A DNA stretch of 64,000 nucleotides from Acidimicrobiaceae bacterium (GTDB lineage Bacteria > Actinomycetota > Acidimicrobiia > Acidimicrobiales > Bog-793): the NCBI GenBank assembly GCA_025464005.1, contig JAODBO010000021.1, forward strand, positions 1 to 64,000. Direction: 5' to 3'. Shown in pieces: positions 1 to 8,373 of this stretch. The notes under the pieces are model-generated. The model had not been told where the DNA came from and searched no databases. It was given only the letters and a program-made list of their open reading frames with translations. How positions within the stretch are numbered: the first letter of the stretch is position 1; each line of letters starts with the position of its first letter. Both the position numbers and the translations under genes were made by a program.

Positions 1-81
1 CGTCGAGCGGGCGAGGCGTTCGAGCTCGCTCCGCTGCTCGGGCGATACGGGCATCGGCGGTGCCGCAAGCATCGTGGACAT
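1..81 (-). CDS. IS630-like transposase, N-terminal fragment cut by window edge
   Basis: Reading leftward from an ATG at 81, 27 codons stay open to the window edge. The peptide contains SPEQRSELERLARS, which resembles the helix-turn-helix start of IS630/Tc1-type transposases (usual form: L-S-x-E-E-R-x-x-L-E-x-L-x-R-S). The rest lies outside the window, so I cannot tell whether the element is intact. It borders a stretch of small uncharacterised and broken genes, which fits an insertion-prone accessory region. The family call rests on a short segment. Confidence 0.5.
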   Translation of the reverse strand, partial: MSTMLAAPPMPVSPEQRSELERLARST

Positions 82-299
82 GCTGCCACTTTAGTTACTT
101 CAGCTATTTAAGCGACGGATCACTAGGGGCGCAGACATGCTTGTGATCGAAGGGCCATGAGCCGCCTATCCCGTACCGCCTGTTGGGCGTCACTCCATGT
201 GACAGCGACGCCGCTCGGCACCTTTGTAGCGCGATCGTCCCAGTGAAGTCCGCTCCGGCCTAGCGTGTTGCGCGACCTTGGCGCGAGACTCCGGAGACG

Positions 300-662
300 A
301 TGATGAGCCGTGAGGAGTTCGTGTCGAAGCTTCGGACTCAGTTGCCGGAATTTGCCGATCCGATCGAAGGACACTTCGCGGACAACGGGGGTGAGCTCCT
401 CATTCACAACCTCATGCCTGAGCTGCGCAGCTTCGCGTATGAGGCCTGGCTGCGTGGTGATACGGAACTCACCAATCGGATCCTTCAACTGGTTGCTGAT
501 GGACTCGAGCAGGGCGATGACGCTCTCGTGAACGCCGTCGCCGTCTCCTTCGTTGAGGATGCGGAATGGTGGAACCCGGCCATGGGGTCTTTCATCGAGG
601 CATGGCCAGATGGTCTCCGCGCCGAGGCTTTGCGACAAAGAACCTGGCGACCCGGTCATTAG
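300..662 (+). CDS. DUF7674-like small protein
   Basis: This is a 120-residue soluble protein with no signal peptide or membrane segment. The N-terminal stretch (REEFVSKLRTQLPEF, then a GGELLIHNLM segment near residues 30-40) resembles the DUF7674 family of small helical proteins of unknown role. The start is an ATG-ATG pair with GGAG a few bases upstream. Related small families are often found scattered next to toxin or mobile loci, and an immunity-type role is possible but is inference only. Composition is visibly less GC-rich than the genes after 7 kb. Confidence 0.6.
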   Translation: MMSREEFVSKLRTQLPEFADPIEGHFADNGGELLIHNLMPELRSFAYEAWLRGDTELTNRILQLVADGLEQGDDALVNAVAVSFVEDAEWWNPAMGSFIEAWPDGLRAEALRQRTWRPGH

Positions 663-739
663 CTGTTCGCGCTATCCCGAACGCCGGTTTGGCAACGATC
701 AGGCCTGCCTAAGCCATGGCTTGAGTCGCCAGTCGGGGA

Positions 740-1612
740 TTGCTGACGACGGCCCTCCGACGTGAACCCCCACGCGCCAGCCCCTGCGACGCCCAACTAC
801 ATCGGTTCAACCACGGCAGGAGCGACAGAGCGTCTCATCTGATGCTCAGCGAGGATTGCGTCCCGGCTGCTCGAAGGACGGGTACACAGCGCCGGGATAT
901 TGATCGACGAGCGCCTGCATCGCTCGTCCTGATCCAGCTCACCATCGTGCGCGCCGATAGCGTTCAGGCCGTGGATCTGGCATCCGATCTGGTCGACCAG
1001 GTCAACGTAGCTCTCAACGAAGCAACGCTTCTCGGTGCCCAGATCAACACGGAACACCGCCTCGCAGGGCTTACCTTGTCGGTGCTGTCGCTCCCCGATG
1101 AGGGTGAGCCCGCGGAAGATCCGCGCGTTCAGGTGCTGCTCCACCCAGTCGGGCGCGTCGCGGCGTCGTTACGCCTCAGCAATTGGGATGACGAGGACGC
1201 CGACCTCGAACCCTTCGCGGCCGACGAGTTGCTAGCCATCGTTCAGCGTGTCGGACCGAGTCCGATCTACGGCTGGGAGTTTCTCGATGTTCCCGAGGAA
1301 CGCAGCTTTGTCCGCTGGAGAGACCGACTGAGTCTTGACTGGATCGCTCCCGGCCGCGACGGGCTATCGCATACATTGGACGTCTTCCAGGAGGCCGGGG
1401 ATCAGGCTCATCTCGACATTCGCTTCTGGTTCGACAATCTCGTCGTGCGTAACCCTGGCGGCGAGGTGATCCCCTTGGAGGAGTTCGGAGCGGGCGGAAA
1501 GCGATGGTGGGATGCCCTCGCTGCCAACGATCCAAGAACGAGGTCGTCGGGCATTCGCCCGCTGAGAGACGAGTCTGCCGGAGACATCGAGGAGATGCTC
1601 CACGAACTGTGA
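740..1612 (+). CDS. hypothetical protein
   Basis: The frame is open for 290 codons, but the first ~65 residues are low-quality (Arg/Pro/Ala-rich) and the true start is probably internal, for example the GTG at 947 that begins VRADSVQAV. From there the sequence looks like a real globular protein: a charged LSNWDDEDADLEPFAADELL segment, then IYGWEFLD, WRDRLSLDW and DIRFWFDN. It is probably alpha/beta, with no signal peptide or membrane helix. I do not recognise the family. It lies between a DUF7674-like gene and an oppositely oriented hypothetical gene. Confidence 0.45.
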   Translation: MLTTALRREPPRASPCDAQLHRFNHGRSDRASHLMLSEDCVPAARRTGTQRRDIDRRAPASLVLIQLTIVRADSVQAVDLASDLVDQVNVALNEATLLGAQINTEHRLAGLTLSVLSLPDEGEPAEDPRVQVLLHPVGRVAASLRLSNWDDEDADLEPFAADELLAIVQRVGPSPIYGWEFLDVPEERSFVRWRDRLSLDWIAPGRDGLSHTLDVFQEAGDQAHLDIRFWFDNLVVRNPGGEVIPLEEFGAGGKRWWDALAANDPRTRSSGIRPLRDESAGDIEEMLHEL

Positions 1613-1730
1613 CGCAGCAGCGTCGTCGATCTATCCTCGACAAGCCCCAACGCGGGGCACAGAATGCTGCTCCGAATGTCGCTGCTCCGCTAGGGACAGG
1701 GAGTGCCGAACGACGGCTCGGGATCGCCGG

Positions 1731-2168
1731 TTACTCACGCTCAGCGATCTCTTCACCGTCCCAGTGCTCACTTGGCCATGGGCCGACCCGAAGCTCATCG
1801 GCAAGGTTGGCAACACCGAGGCAGCCCTGAGTTGTCCTAAGAACAAAGCCGACTTCGATATCATGCGGCATGTAGACAAGGAGTTTCGCGCTCTCGACCT
1901 CTGCCCCGACGAAGCTTCGTATTTCGCTGTTGTCCCAACTTTCGACTTCAATGACGCCATACTGATCCATGTCGAAGCTCACTGGAGTACTCAACGCTAG
2001 ATTCACGTTCCCGCGGCCGGCGCATCCACACCTCACCTGCCCCAGACCCGACATGTTGAGCCAGACAGGATCGGGCGTTGGGGATCGCACTCCGTCGTAG
2101 ATGTGCCAGGCCACCGTCACGTCCAGAACGTTCTGGCCAACAAGGACATCTGGTGTCAGGGCGGACAT
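1731..2168 (-). CDS. hypothetical protein
   Basis: This is a 145-residue protein with balanced composition and alternating hydrophobic/polar segments (VLDVTVAWHIYDG, VNLALSTPVSFDMDQYGVIEVESW, KLLVYMPHDIEVGFVLRT), suggesting a small beta-rich domain. It has no membrane segment or recognisable catalytic motif. Its composition is much more protein-like than the overlapping frames, which supports coding on this strand. It belongs to the accessory run at the left end. I cannot name the family. Confidence 0.45.
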   Translation of the reverse strand: MSALTPDVLVGQNVLDVTVAWHIYDGVRSPTPDPVWLNMSGLGQVRCGCAGRGNVNLALSTPVSFDMDQYGVIEVESWDNSEIRSFVGAEVESAKLLVYMPHDIEVGFVLRTTQGCLGVANLADELRVGPWPSEHWDGEEIAERE

Positions 2169-2334
2169 GGCGTGCTCCTCGGTCGAGAAGGCAGATCATC
2201 TCATCTCCGTGTGCCCGACCATGTCGTGCCACGACGTCCGAGCGAGCAGATCAGACGGCTCGGGATCGCCGACTGCGAGCGATATTTCGTCCGCCCTGGT
2301 TCCGGCGATCTGGGGCAGGTAGGGGCGCCGGGCT

Positions 2335-2864
2335 TCAGTCGGGCGTCTTCCTCCGTAAGAAGCGGAACCGGCTCGCGATTGAGATCGGTACACGCCGTCG
2401 ATGTCGAGACGACTTCAGTCCCCACGCTGCGACGCGCGCACTCACCAGATCAGGACCGATACGTATCTGATTCGAATCTGGGAGCGGGAGAGGCTTTGGT
2501 CCGAAGGAGTACACCTCCAGGTCATCGAGCATGCCCGCGCGCAAGAAGAGGATAAGGCCTCCACGACCAGCGGATCAATAGGCGCCAGTTCCTGCGGGCG
2601 AAGACCAGAAGGCCCGGGTCGCAGTCCTCCGGGATGCTCGAACCCGATAGATCCGCAGCCGCACACGCAGCTCGGGTAAGCCGCCAGGGGATCGACCTGC
2701 CTTCTCAATCGATCAAGCCCGACAAGATCTTCCGCGAGCAGCCGATCAAGGAGTCGACGCTCCAGTGGGGTTAGAGGTCGAGCCTTGCTCCGAGGAGTGC
2801 CCACGAAGATAGTTTGACGCACCTGCGCGGCGCGCTCGCGGCAGTCGGCCCCCATATCGAACAC
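2335..2864 (-). pseudogene. frameshifted hypothetical gene (Cys-rich CGCG motif family)
   Basis: Two frames on the minus strand together make one protein. The first (2864 to about 2560) carries LTPLERRLLDRLLAED and SCVCGCGSIGFEH, which resemble a widespread actinobacterial family with an ERxVLDxLLxxDFPG helix and a CGCGCPS motif. The second picks up at about 2560 as GLILFLRAGMLDDLEVYSFG, matching that family's C-terminal strand-helix, and runs to 2335. A one-base change near 2555-2563 explains the break. It could be a true pseudogene or a sequencing error; the decayed surroundings favour the former. Confidence 0.5.
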
Positions 2865-3085
2865 TTGGACCCCACCGGCTGATCACGCAGGTCGACAGCT
2901 GCCGTCACGATGAGGCCCGGAAGTCCGAGCAGGGTTGACCAACAAGTCACCTCGAACAGAACGTCGCCCCGAACGGCGACGTGCTTGATGAAGACTGACA
3001 CTACCGAACGACGGATCGCGCGCACGTCGGCACGATCTTCAGGGTTTGGCCACACGGTCCACCCCCAAGCAGCGTCTGCACCCAC
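2771..3085 (-). CDS. possible hypothetical protein fragment
   Basis: An open frame of 104 codons whose middle (VFIKHVAVRGDVLFEVTCW, then LPGLIVTAAVDLRDQPVG) has the alternating pattern of a beta-sheet protein. The C-terminal 30 residues overlap the start of the frameshifted gene downstream and look non-coding, so the gene may be truncated or fused by a second frameshift. No family is recognised. This could also be chance. Confidence 0.22.
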   Translation of the reverse strand: MGADAAWGWTVWPNPEDRADVRAIRRSVVSVFIKHVAVRGDVLFEVTCWSTLLGLPGLIVTAAVDLRDQPVGSKCSIWGPTAASAPRRCVKLSSWALLGARLDL

Positions 3086-3573
3086 TATCCGGACTCGTCG
3101 ACGTCAAGGTGAGCGTGCGTCGCCACAAGGAACTGAAGGATGGTGTCATCGAGGACCCAGCCGAGCAACTGGTGCTGACCAGGAAGTTTCTCGAGCTCGC
3201 CTCCATCGGGTAGCTCCATGGTCCAGAGCTCCTCTTCGTCGCCGTCATCGTCGTCGAAGTGGCGAACGATACCGAGGGCGCTCCCAGCCCGGGACTGGTC
3301 GGGAGCAGCGACCCTCAGCTCCGTCGCGAGATTTCCAATTGCCGCCGCGTGGTCATTGAGGCGGTCGACAATGCGGAAGAGGTGCTCATCGACGCGAAGG
3401 CCTGGCGCTTTGGAGACCACGCGCCACGCATGACCCTTTGGCACTGCGGGGGGCTCACCGCGGCTTCCTCGCACCATGATCTCGTCCGGCTCTATCCCGA
3501 GTCGGCCCGTCATCTCTGCGGCCCTCATTACCTGGCTGTACAGCGCGAAGTAAGCGTACTGACGAATGCGCAC
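3085..3573 (-). CDS. DUF4279-like protein
   Basis: The recognisable domain begins at the GTG at 3573 with RIRQYAYFALYS, followed by MTGRLGIEPDEIMVRG. This is the start of DUF4279, a small alpha/beta domain of unknown function whose members begin YxYF-L and carry a GI-P-(D/T) turn. An upstream ATG at 3657 would add 28 poorly conserved residues, so I prefer the GTG. A cluster FDDDDGDEEELW lies in the C-terminal half, and the protein ends LVATHAHLDVDESG. DUF4279 proteins are often found among immunity or accessory genes, so a protective role is possible but unproven. Confidence 0.6.
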   Translation of the reverse strand: MRIRQYAYFALYSQVMRAAEMTGRLGIEPDEIMVRGSRGEPPAVPKGHAWRVVSKAPGLRVDEHLFRIVDRLNDHAAAIGNLATELRVAAPDQSRAGSALGIVRHFDDDDGDEEELWTMELPDGGELEKLPGQHQLLGWVLDDTILQFLVATHAHLDVDESG

Positions 3574-3684
3574 CTGACTAGTTAAGCAACTGGAGTCAAC
3601 ATCGTCTCGATCGCTGGCCGCAGTGCATCCACCTGGGGTCGAATCAGGTGAGCACACTCAGTCGGGCAAGCGAGGCGCCCGACG

Positions 3685-3885
3685 TCAGTTAGCAATTACT
3701 GGAGTCGCGCTCTTCCCGAGCTGGTCGATGGTCAAGATTCGGTCGAAGCGCCACGGGACCTCTCCGCCATCCCCATTGAGGTACTTCTCCTCGTGATGGC
3801 GGTCGCGCCCAATCTCAAGCGCCCGCCGGAAGGCACCATCTCGATCCTCGGTACCGCTACTCGGCGGCGCTAAGACGCGAACTCG
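3685..3885 (-). pseudogene. DUF4288-like C-terminal remnant
   Basis: A minus-strand frame ending at the TGA 3687-3685 reads RVLAPPSSG, then AFRRALEIGRDRH, KYLNGDGGEVPWRF and ILTIDQLG. The pattern A-x-x-x-A-x-x-x-G ... Y-x-N-x-x-G-x-V-x-W-x-F is that of DUF4288, normally ~90-110 residues. Upstream the frame has no start codon and overlaps, out of frame, the end of the next gene (stop 3872-3870), so the N-terminal half is missing. It is best read as a decayed remnant or a frameshifted gene. Confidence 0.4.
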
Positions 3886-4619
3886 ATCTCTCTGAGGAAG
3901 CCCTCGGCAGGTCCGTACAGCACAGCTCGCGTCGGCGTGGTCCCATCCCAGCCGTACACTCGCATGCCCTCCCGCGCTTCTGCGATCGGGCCTGCATAGA
4001 CCTCCCGAACGCGTCCATCGATGTTCATCGCTCGCGCGACAACCACCAAACGTCCACCGTCAATCCGCTCGATCTCCTCGTGCCAAATCGCGCACTGATC
4101 TGGCTGGAACCGCGCTGAGCAAGGCGTCGTCAGGTAGGCGTCGATCGTCACGGCATCAACACCGGGATTGGCAGGAATATCGACGATGTCTGCCCTCGCT
4201 CGACTCCGTTCTTCCCAGTCACCGCGTAACTCATCTAAGTCGACCGTTATCCGGAGGCCATGCAACCAGCCAGGAGCGACCTCGACGAAATCTCTAATGA
4301 TCCCTTGATACGGAGGCAGGTCTGGTCGCAGCTCCTGACCCGCTTCCATCACCGAGAAGTGCCATTCCTTCGGGTCATCGCAGTGGAAGCTCGACTTCAC
4401 CATGTGAGCCGCTTCTCTGTGCCAAACGTAACCGTCATTTTGGTGACGGGAAGTCTCCGCGCTCCACGACGAGCCGCGCCGACCGTCGCGTGGATCGATG
4501 ACGCGGAATCTGACGACAGATCCCGGAGGCAGCACCATTTTCGGACCTCGAATCAGCGAAGCACTCACAGACGGTAGCCGAAACTGCGAGATGGACTGGA
4601 TGGTGACAGTATCTGCCAC
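3870..4619 (-). CDS. hypothetical protein
   Basis: A 249-residue protein with good coding character throughout. It has no signal peptide; the N-terminal third (SVVRFRVIDPRD, SSWSAETSRHQNDGYVWHR, MVKSSFHCDDPKEWHFSVM) resembles a family of uncharacterised proteins in which an SSxWxxxT...DxYxxxR segment precedes a KxSxH(x)S strand. The C-terminal third (IWHEEIERIDGGRLVVVARAM) looks like a second beta-rich unit. Its stop codon overlaps the DUF4288-like remnant in another frame. Function is unknown. Confidence 0.5.
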   Translation of the reverse strand: MADTVTIQSISQFRLPSVSASLIRGPKMVLPPGSVVRFRVIDPRDGRRGSSWSAETSRHQNDGYVWHREAAHMVKSSFHCDDPKEWHFSVMEAGQELRPDLPPYQGIIRDFVEVAPGWLHGLRITVDLDELRGDWEERSRARADIVDIPANPGVDAVTIDAYLTTPCSARFQPDQCAIWHEEIERIDGGRLVVVARAMNIDGRVREVYAGPIAEAREGMRVYGWDGTTPTRAVLYGPAEGFLREIEFAS

Positions 4620-4703
4620 AACGCCGAAGCCGTAGCGGCACGCCTTTCAAGCGACGGACTGGGACAGTCGCGAATACAGATCGGCGGTGCCGAATAACTG
4701 CAC

Positions 4704-4982
4704 CTAGGGCGATGCCGGGATTTGAGCGGTGACAAGCCAGACCCCGGCGAACAAGATCAACAGGAATCCGACCTCGGCGAGAGTTTTTCCCGTTTGATCG
4801 CTCACGGGACCGATGGTAGCTATTTCCAGTCGGACGTGCCGGTTACCGAGCGGAACCTCCGTAGCTCCCAGGACTATCCCCAAGGCGACGCGGTCCGGGC
4901 TACTCCCAAACTGGGGTTTACTCGGGGTGATCTGCCAAGCCGGTCTGTGACCCTTGCAAATACGGAACGGCACCCCGTACAT
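4704..4982 (-). CDS. small hypothetical membrane protein
   Basis: A 92-residue frame from an ATG at 4982. The C-terminal half is [18 protein letters not shown], one clear membrane-spanning segment of ~18 residues followed by a short polar tail. The middle ([15 protein letters not shown]) is also hydrophobic. No family is recognised and no strong ribosome binding site is visible, so the start is uncertain. Confidence 0.35.
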   Translation of the reverse strand: MYGVPFRICKGHRPAWQITPSKPQFGSSPDRVALGIVLGATEVPLGNRHVRLEIATIGPVSDQTGKTLAEVGFLLILFAGVWLVTAQIPASP

Positions 4983-5083
4983 CGTGGCTCGTGCCACCAG
5001 CGGGAGCACGGAACGACGGCGCGGAGCTCGACGGGCAGCCTGCTGCATCGCTCCTCGATACCTACAATCGCGTTGTGCCCGCG

Positions 5084-5320
5084 ATGTGTCCGATCTGCGA
5101 CCAAGACATGTCCGTCGCCGCCAGCTGCGTGGCGGTGGGGCTCGGCGCGCCGAAGGTGCGTTATGGATCGGAGGCCGAGGATTGGGGCGCCGAGTCGGGC
5201 GCTCGTTGTCATGACTGCGGCGTCCTTCTCGGCGGCGTCCACCATCCATTCTGCGACGTGGAGCGCTGCCTTCGATGCGGTGGTCAGCTAGTGACGTGCA
5301 TGTGCTCGGGCGACCGCTGA
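5084..5320 (+). CDS. zinc-ribbon protein
   Basis: The frame from the ATG at 5084 (or the GTG at 5075) gives ~78 residues beginning MCPICDQDM and ending [22 protein letters not shown] and [11 protein letters not shown] (shown here in two parts). The pairs CxxC...CHDCG...HHPFCDxExC...CxxCGGQL...CxC are those of a common small zinc-ribbon family in which two zinc-binding knuckles flank a GGxHHxGCDxE turn. Role unknown. It has no membrane segment and stands alone in the accessory region. Confidence 0.55.
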   Translation: MCPICDQDMSVAASCVAVGLGAPKVRYGSEAEDWGAESGARCHDCGVLLGGVHHPFCDVERCLRCGGQLVTCMCSGDR

Positions 5321-5560
5321 TCCGGATCGCCCATAACGTCCATACTGGCGTTGTCCTCGGAGGACGGAAAGACGAGTCGCCGGCGACGCAGATCGACGTT
5401 CCTGAAGGGCCAGACATGCACAGCCGCCAACCACTCCGAAGAGTCTCGGCCGGACGGCTCGAGCGTGCCGTTCGGTGGGCGCAGTGCCGCCGGATCATCG
5501 CGGCATCCTCGGCGCGGTCAGTGCCGCGACGTACGGTATGGCGTGGCCTCGAGCAGGGTG

Positions 5561-6400
5561 ATGGCACTTCGCTACGCGGGGACGTGTCGCATATGCGGAC
5601 AAGGGCTCGCGAAGGGCGAGCGCGCTTACTGGGACGCTGCGGCGAAGACCGTGTCGTGCCTTACGTGCGCTGCGACCGACGAGGCGAACCCCGAGATCCT
5701 GGACTCCACGGCTGCCCGTCCCGAGCCGGTCGCGTCGAGCGACTTTGGGATTGCCGGACGCTCGGCTCAACGCGAGTACGAACGCCGAACCTCCAAGCGC
5801 AACAAACTCGTTCGCGGCGCTCACCCAATCATCGGCGGTGCAATCCTCGCGGCCTTCGATGCGCCACAGACGACCACGTCCTGGGGCGGCGGGGCGATCG
5901 GCGAGGTCACTGTCGGTGGCCGACTCGACACGCTAAAGAGTGCGGGCGTCGTAGCGGTCCACGACCGTCTGATACCTGGATCACGGGCGAATATCGACCA
6001 CATCGCCGTCGCCCCGTCCGGCATCTACGTCATTGACGCGAAGCGTTATCGAGGCCAAGTCTCCACGCGCAAGACCGGTTGGCTGCTCGGCGATAGCGTC
6101 ACGCACCTGTACGTCGGTCGACGCGATCAAACGGAGCGCGCCGCCAGCGTGTCGAGGCAGGCCAAAGTCGTTTCCACCGCTCTTGAGGGCCTCGCCGAGG
6201 CCGCGAATGTCCCGATCGAGCCGATGCTCGTGTTCGTTGACGCGGAGTGGAGATGGTTCGCCGATCCGTTCCACGTCGACCACGTCTGGGTCGGCTGGCC
6301 GAAAGCGATGGCCAAGCGTGTCGGGCGACCCGGGCCACTCGACGAGGCGACGGTACTCGCGATCGCTGGGACACTGGCGAAGGCACTGCGGCCCGCCTGA
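5561..6400 (+). CDS. NERD domain protein with N-terminal zinc ribbon
   Basis: The chosen start is the ATG at 5561 (MALRYAGTCRICG). The upstream part of the open frame is Arg-rich and unlike the family. Residues ~8-36 hold CxxC...CxxC, a zinc ribbon. After a charged linker comes a NERD (nuclease-related) domain: GGAIGEVTVGGRLDTL, then RANIDHIAVAPSGIYVIDAKRYRGQV. The D-x-I-A-V...G-I-Y-V-I-D-A-K series gives the acidic and Lys residues of the restriction-like active site. Such NERD proteins are widespread in actinobacteria and their substrate is unknown; a nucleic-acid role is inferred from the fold. It is the last gene of the accessory region. Confidence 0.72.
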   Translation: MALRYAGTCRICGQGLAKGERAYWDAAAKTVSCLTCAATDEANPEILDSTAARPEPVASSDFGIAGRSAQREYERRTSKRNKLVRGAHPIIGGAILAAFDAPQTTTSWGGGAIGEVTVGGRLDTLKSAGVVAVHDRLIPGSRANIDHIAVAPSGIYVIDAKRYRGQVSTRKTGWLLGDSVTHLYVGRRDQTERAASVSRQAKVVSTALEGLAEAANVPIEPMLVFVDAEWRWFADPFHVDHVWVGWPKAMAKRVGRPGPLDEATVLAIAGTLAKALRPA

Positions 6401-7042
6401 GGATAGAACCAGAGGGCGACCGGCTGACGCTGCGCCTCAGGGACCTCTCCGGAAAGAGCTCCAACACATAACGGCGCTCCGAACGTCGAACTTCCCGAGT
6501 AGGGGCGTCGCGACGGATCGACGGCTACGGAACACAGGCCAGAGGGACCCCGACGCCGGAATCCGCGCCAGAACGGGTGCGCAGATTTGCAGCGCGAGAA
6601 GCCAGTGAACGGTCACGAGCCGGTGGCACAGATCGGCACTTCGGGTGCCAAAGGGGGCCTCTGGCGGCAGATGACGGGAAGCACATAGTCGGCGATCTCG
6701 CGGGTGCGCCCAGTCGCCCGGTGAAGCGGCGGTACGGGACACATCGCTCGACAGCCGCTGCGCTGACCGATCGGCGCGTGCCTACGGTGGATCTCTCATC
6801 CACCAGGAAACAATCGAATCGCTGTGGCGATGTCCTAGCTGCAACGCCCGTGACTTCCCGCGCTCGATCGGAGAAGTCTCGATCACCTATCCGACAGTCT
6901 GATTTTGCGTAGCGGTCCATCGATGGAGTCCCCGCTCGCGATTTCCAGTGACCTGGAGTCGCGTCCGCCTGTATTGTCTGCACGTTAGCTCTGTCCTCTG
7001 CCTGGGTAGACGACTCCGGCGGACCGATAACGGGAGAGCACG
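6401..7042. other. 640-bp stretch without a supported gene
   Basis: No frame here has convincing coding character. A minus-strand run around 6614-6720 reads REIADYVLPVICRQRPP and ends at a TGA, and may be the tail of a decayed gene, but I cannot name it. Just upstream of ku, GGGAGAG is the ribosome binding site (7030-7036). I see no tRNA-like sequence. Confidence 0.4.
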
Positions 7043-8083
7043 ATGGCACGAGCGATGTGGACGGGATACCTCGCATTTGGTCTCGTCAACGTACCCGTCG
7101 GCTTGTATTCGGCGACGGAGGACCAGACGGTCCACTTCAACCAGCTCCACAAAGGAACCTCGCACAGGGTGCGGTACAAGAAGGTCGACGAGGTAACGGG
7201 CGAGGAGCTCCGGACCGAAGACATCGTCAGCGGCTTCCCGGTCGGAGACGGCGAGTACATCGTCGTCACCCGCGAGGAGATGAAGGAGGCGGCGCCGGGT
7301 CGATCCGACACCATCGAGATCAGCGACTTCGTCGACCTCGACTACATCGATCCGCTGTACTTCCGCCAGACCTACTACCTCGGTCCCCGCGGCAAAGGAG
7401 GCGACCGCGCCTATGCGCTTCTTCGCCAGGCCATGCGGAAGTCCAACAGGGTCGGGATCGCCACGCTCGTCCTCCGCGACAAGGAGCACCTCGTCGCCGT
7501 TCGTCCGGGCGAGCAGGTCCTCATGCTCGAGACGATGTACTTCGCCGACGAGATCCGCGATCCTGCCGAACAGCTCGAGCGCCTGCCCGAGGACGTCGAT
7601 CCCGACAGCCGCGAGCTGGCTGTCGCTCAACAGCTCATCGAGTCCCTCTCTGCGGAGTGGTCCCCGGGGAGCTACCGCAATACCTACCGAGAGCGCCTCG
7701 AGCAGCTGATCGAGAAGAAGCGGGAAGGTCGCGCCGTGGTGTTCGAGCAGGAGCGGCCGAAGTCGAACGTCGTCGACCTCATGGCGGCGCTGCAGGCCTC
7801 CGTCGAACGTGCCAGCAAGGCCTCCAATGCGGCACCGGCCCCTGCCAAGGTGGAGCAGGCCCCTGCCAAGGCGGCCGGGACGAAGCCCGAGGCCACGAAG
7901 CGACCGGCGAAGGGCGAGCAGCAGAGCTTCGACGGGATGAGCAAGGCCGAGCTGCTGGCCCGAGCCGCAGAGGTCGACGTCCAGGGCCGCTCGAAAATGT
8001 CGAAGCTCCAACTGGTCCAGGCACTGACCGAGGCCGAAGCCGAGGCCGAAGAGCCGAAGCGACGTGGGCGAACGGCATCCTGA
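7043..8083 (+). CDS. ku: Ku DNA end-binding protein (non-homologous end joining)
   Basis: A 346-residue bacterial Ku homologue. It starts MARAMWTGYLAFGLVNVPV, the canonical opening of bacterial Ku (beta-barrel core, residues ~1-255), and contains YKKVDEVTGEEL and IDPLYFRQTYYLGP. Ku forms a homodimeric ring on broken DNA ends and recruits the ligase LigD. After the core comes an Ala/Pro/Lys-rich linker (~260-300) and a C-terminal module, KAELLARAAEVDVQGRSKM, of the SAP/Rho-N type seen in extended actinobacterial Ku proteins. No ligD or polymerase gene lies in this window. GGGAGAG precedes the ATG at good spacing. Confidence 0.95.
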   Translation: MARAMWTGYLAFGLVNVPVGLYSATEDQTVHFNQLHKGTSHRVRYKKVDEVTGEELRTEDIVSGFPVGDGEYIVVTREEMKEAAPGRSDTIEISDFVDLDYIDPLYFRQTYYLGPRGKGGDRAYALLRQAMRKSNRVGIATLVLRDKEHLVAVRPGEQVLMLETMYFADEIRDPAEQLERLPEDVDPDSRELAVAQQLIESLSAEWSPGSYRNTYRERLEQLIEKKREGRAVVFEQERPKSNVVDLMAALQASVERASKASNAAPAPAKVEQAPAKAAGTKPEATKRPAKGEQQSFDGMSKAELLARAAEVDVQGRSKMSKLQLVQALTEAEAEAEEPKRRGRTAS

Positions 8084-8108
8084 TACACCCTCGGCGTAGA
8101 ACGAGGTC

Positions 8109-8294
8109 ATGCAGGTCACGATCACGGACGTCTGTAGCGATTGCACCGACGATCTCGAGCACTGTCACGGCGTAGCGATCGTTCATCTTGACGGCTGCAG
8201 CGAGTGCGTCGACGATCCCGGCTGCGACGTCGTCGCCGAAGCGCACGCCTTGGCGATCGCCTGCTCGGAGCCGGGATGCTGTCGAGCGCCGTAG
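8109..8294 (+). CDS. small Cys-rich hypothetical protein
   Basis: A 61-residue protein with GAGG ahead of the ATG. It resembles a family of short actinobacterial proteins that read DxCxDCxxxLEHCHGxxIVH...CxxPGC...HxxxxxCxxxGC. Here the visible Cys/His residues are DVCSDCTDDLEHCHG, CSECVDDPGC and CSEPGC, enough for one or two metal sites. Function is unknown. It lies 25 bp after ku and ends convergently with the thiolase gene. Confidence 0.55.
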   Translation: MQVTITDVCSDCTDDLEHCHGVAIVHLDGCSECVDDPGCDVVAEAHALAIACSEPGCCRAP

Positions 8295-8373
8295 ATGCCG
8301 CGCTCGCATGCCGAGGTCGGCCGCCGGTTGTGGGTGCCGATCGTAGAGGTAGAGAGGCTGCCGAGCTGCGAGT

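Noticed and set aside
4704-5567. 287-codon minus-strand frame
   Set aside because: Only the last 92 residues look protein-like; the rest overlaps the zinc-ribbon gene and is Arg-rich.
6525-7076. 183-codon minus-strand frame before ku
   Set aside because: It overlaps the ku promoter, ribosome binding site and start, and has no coding character.
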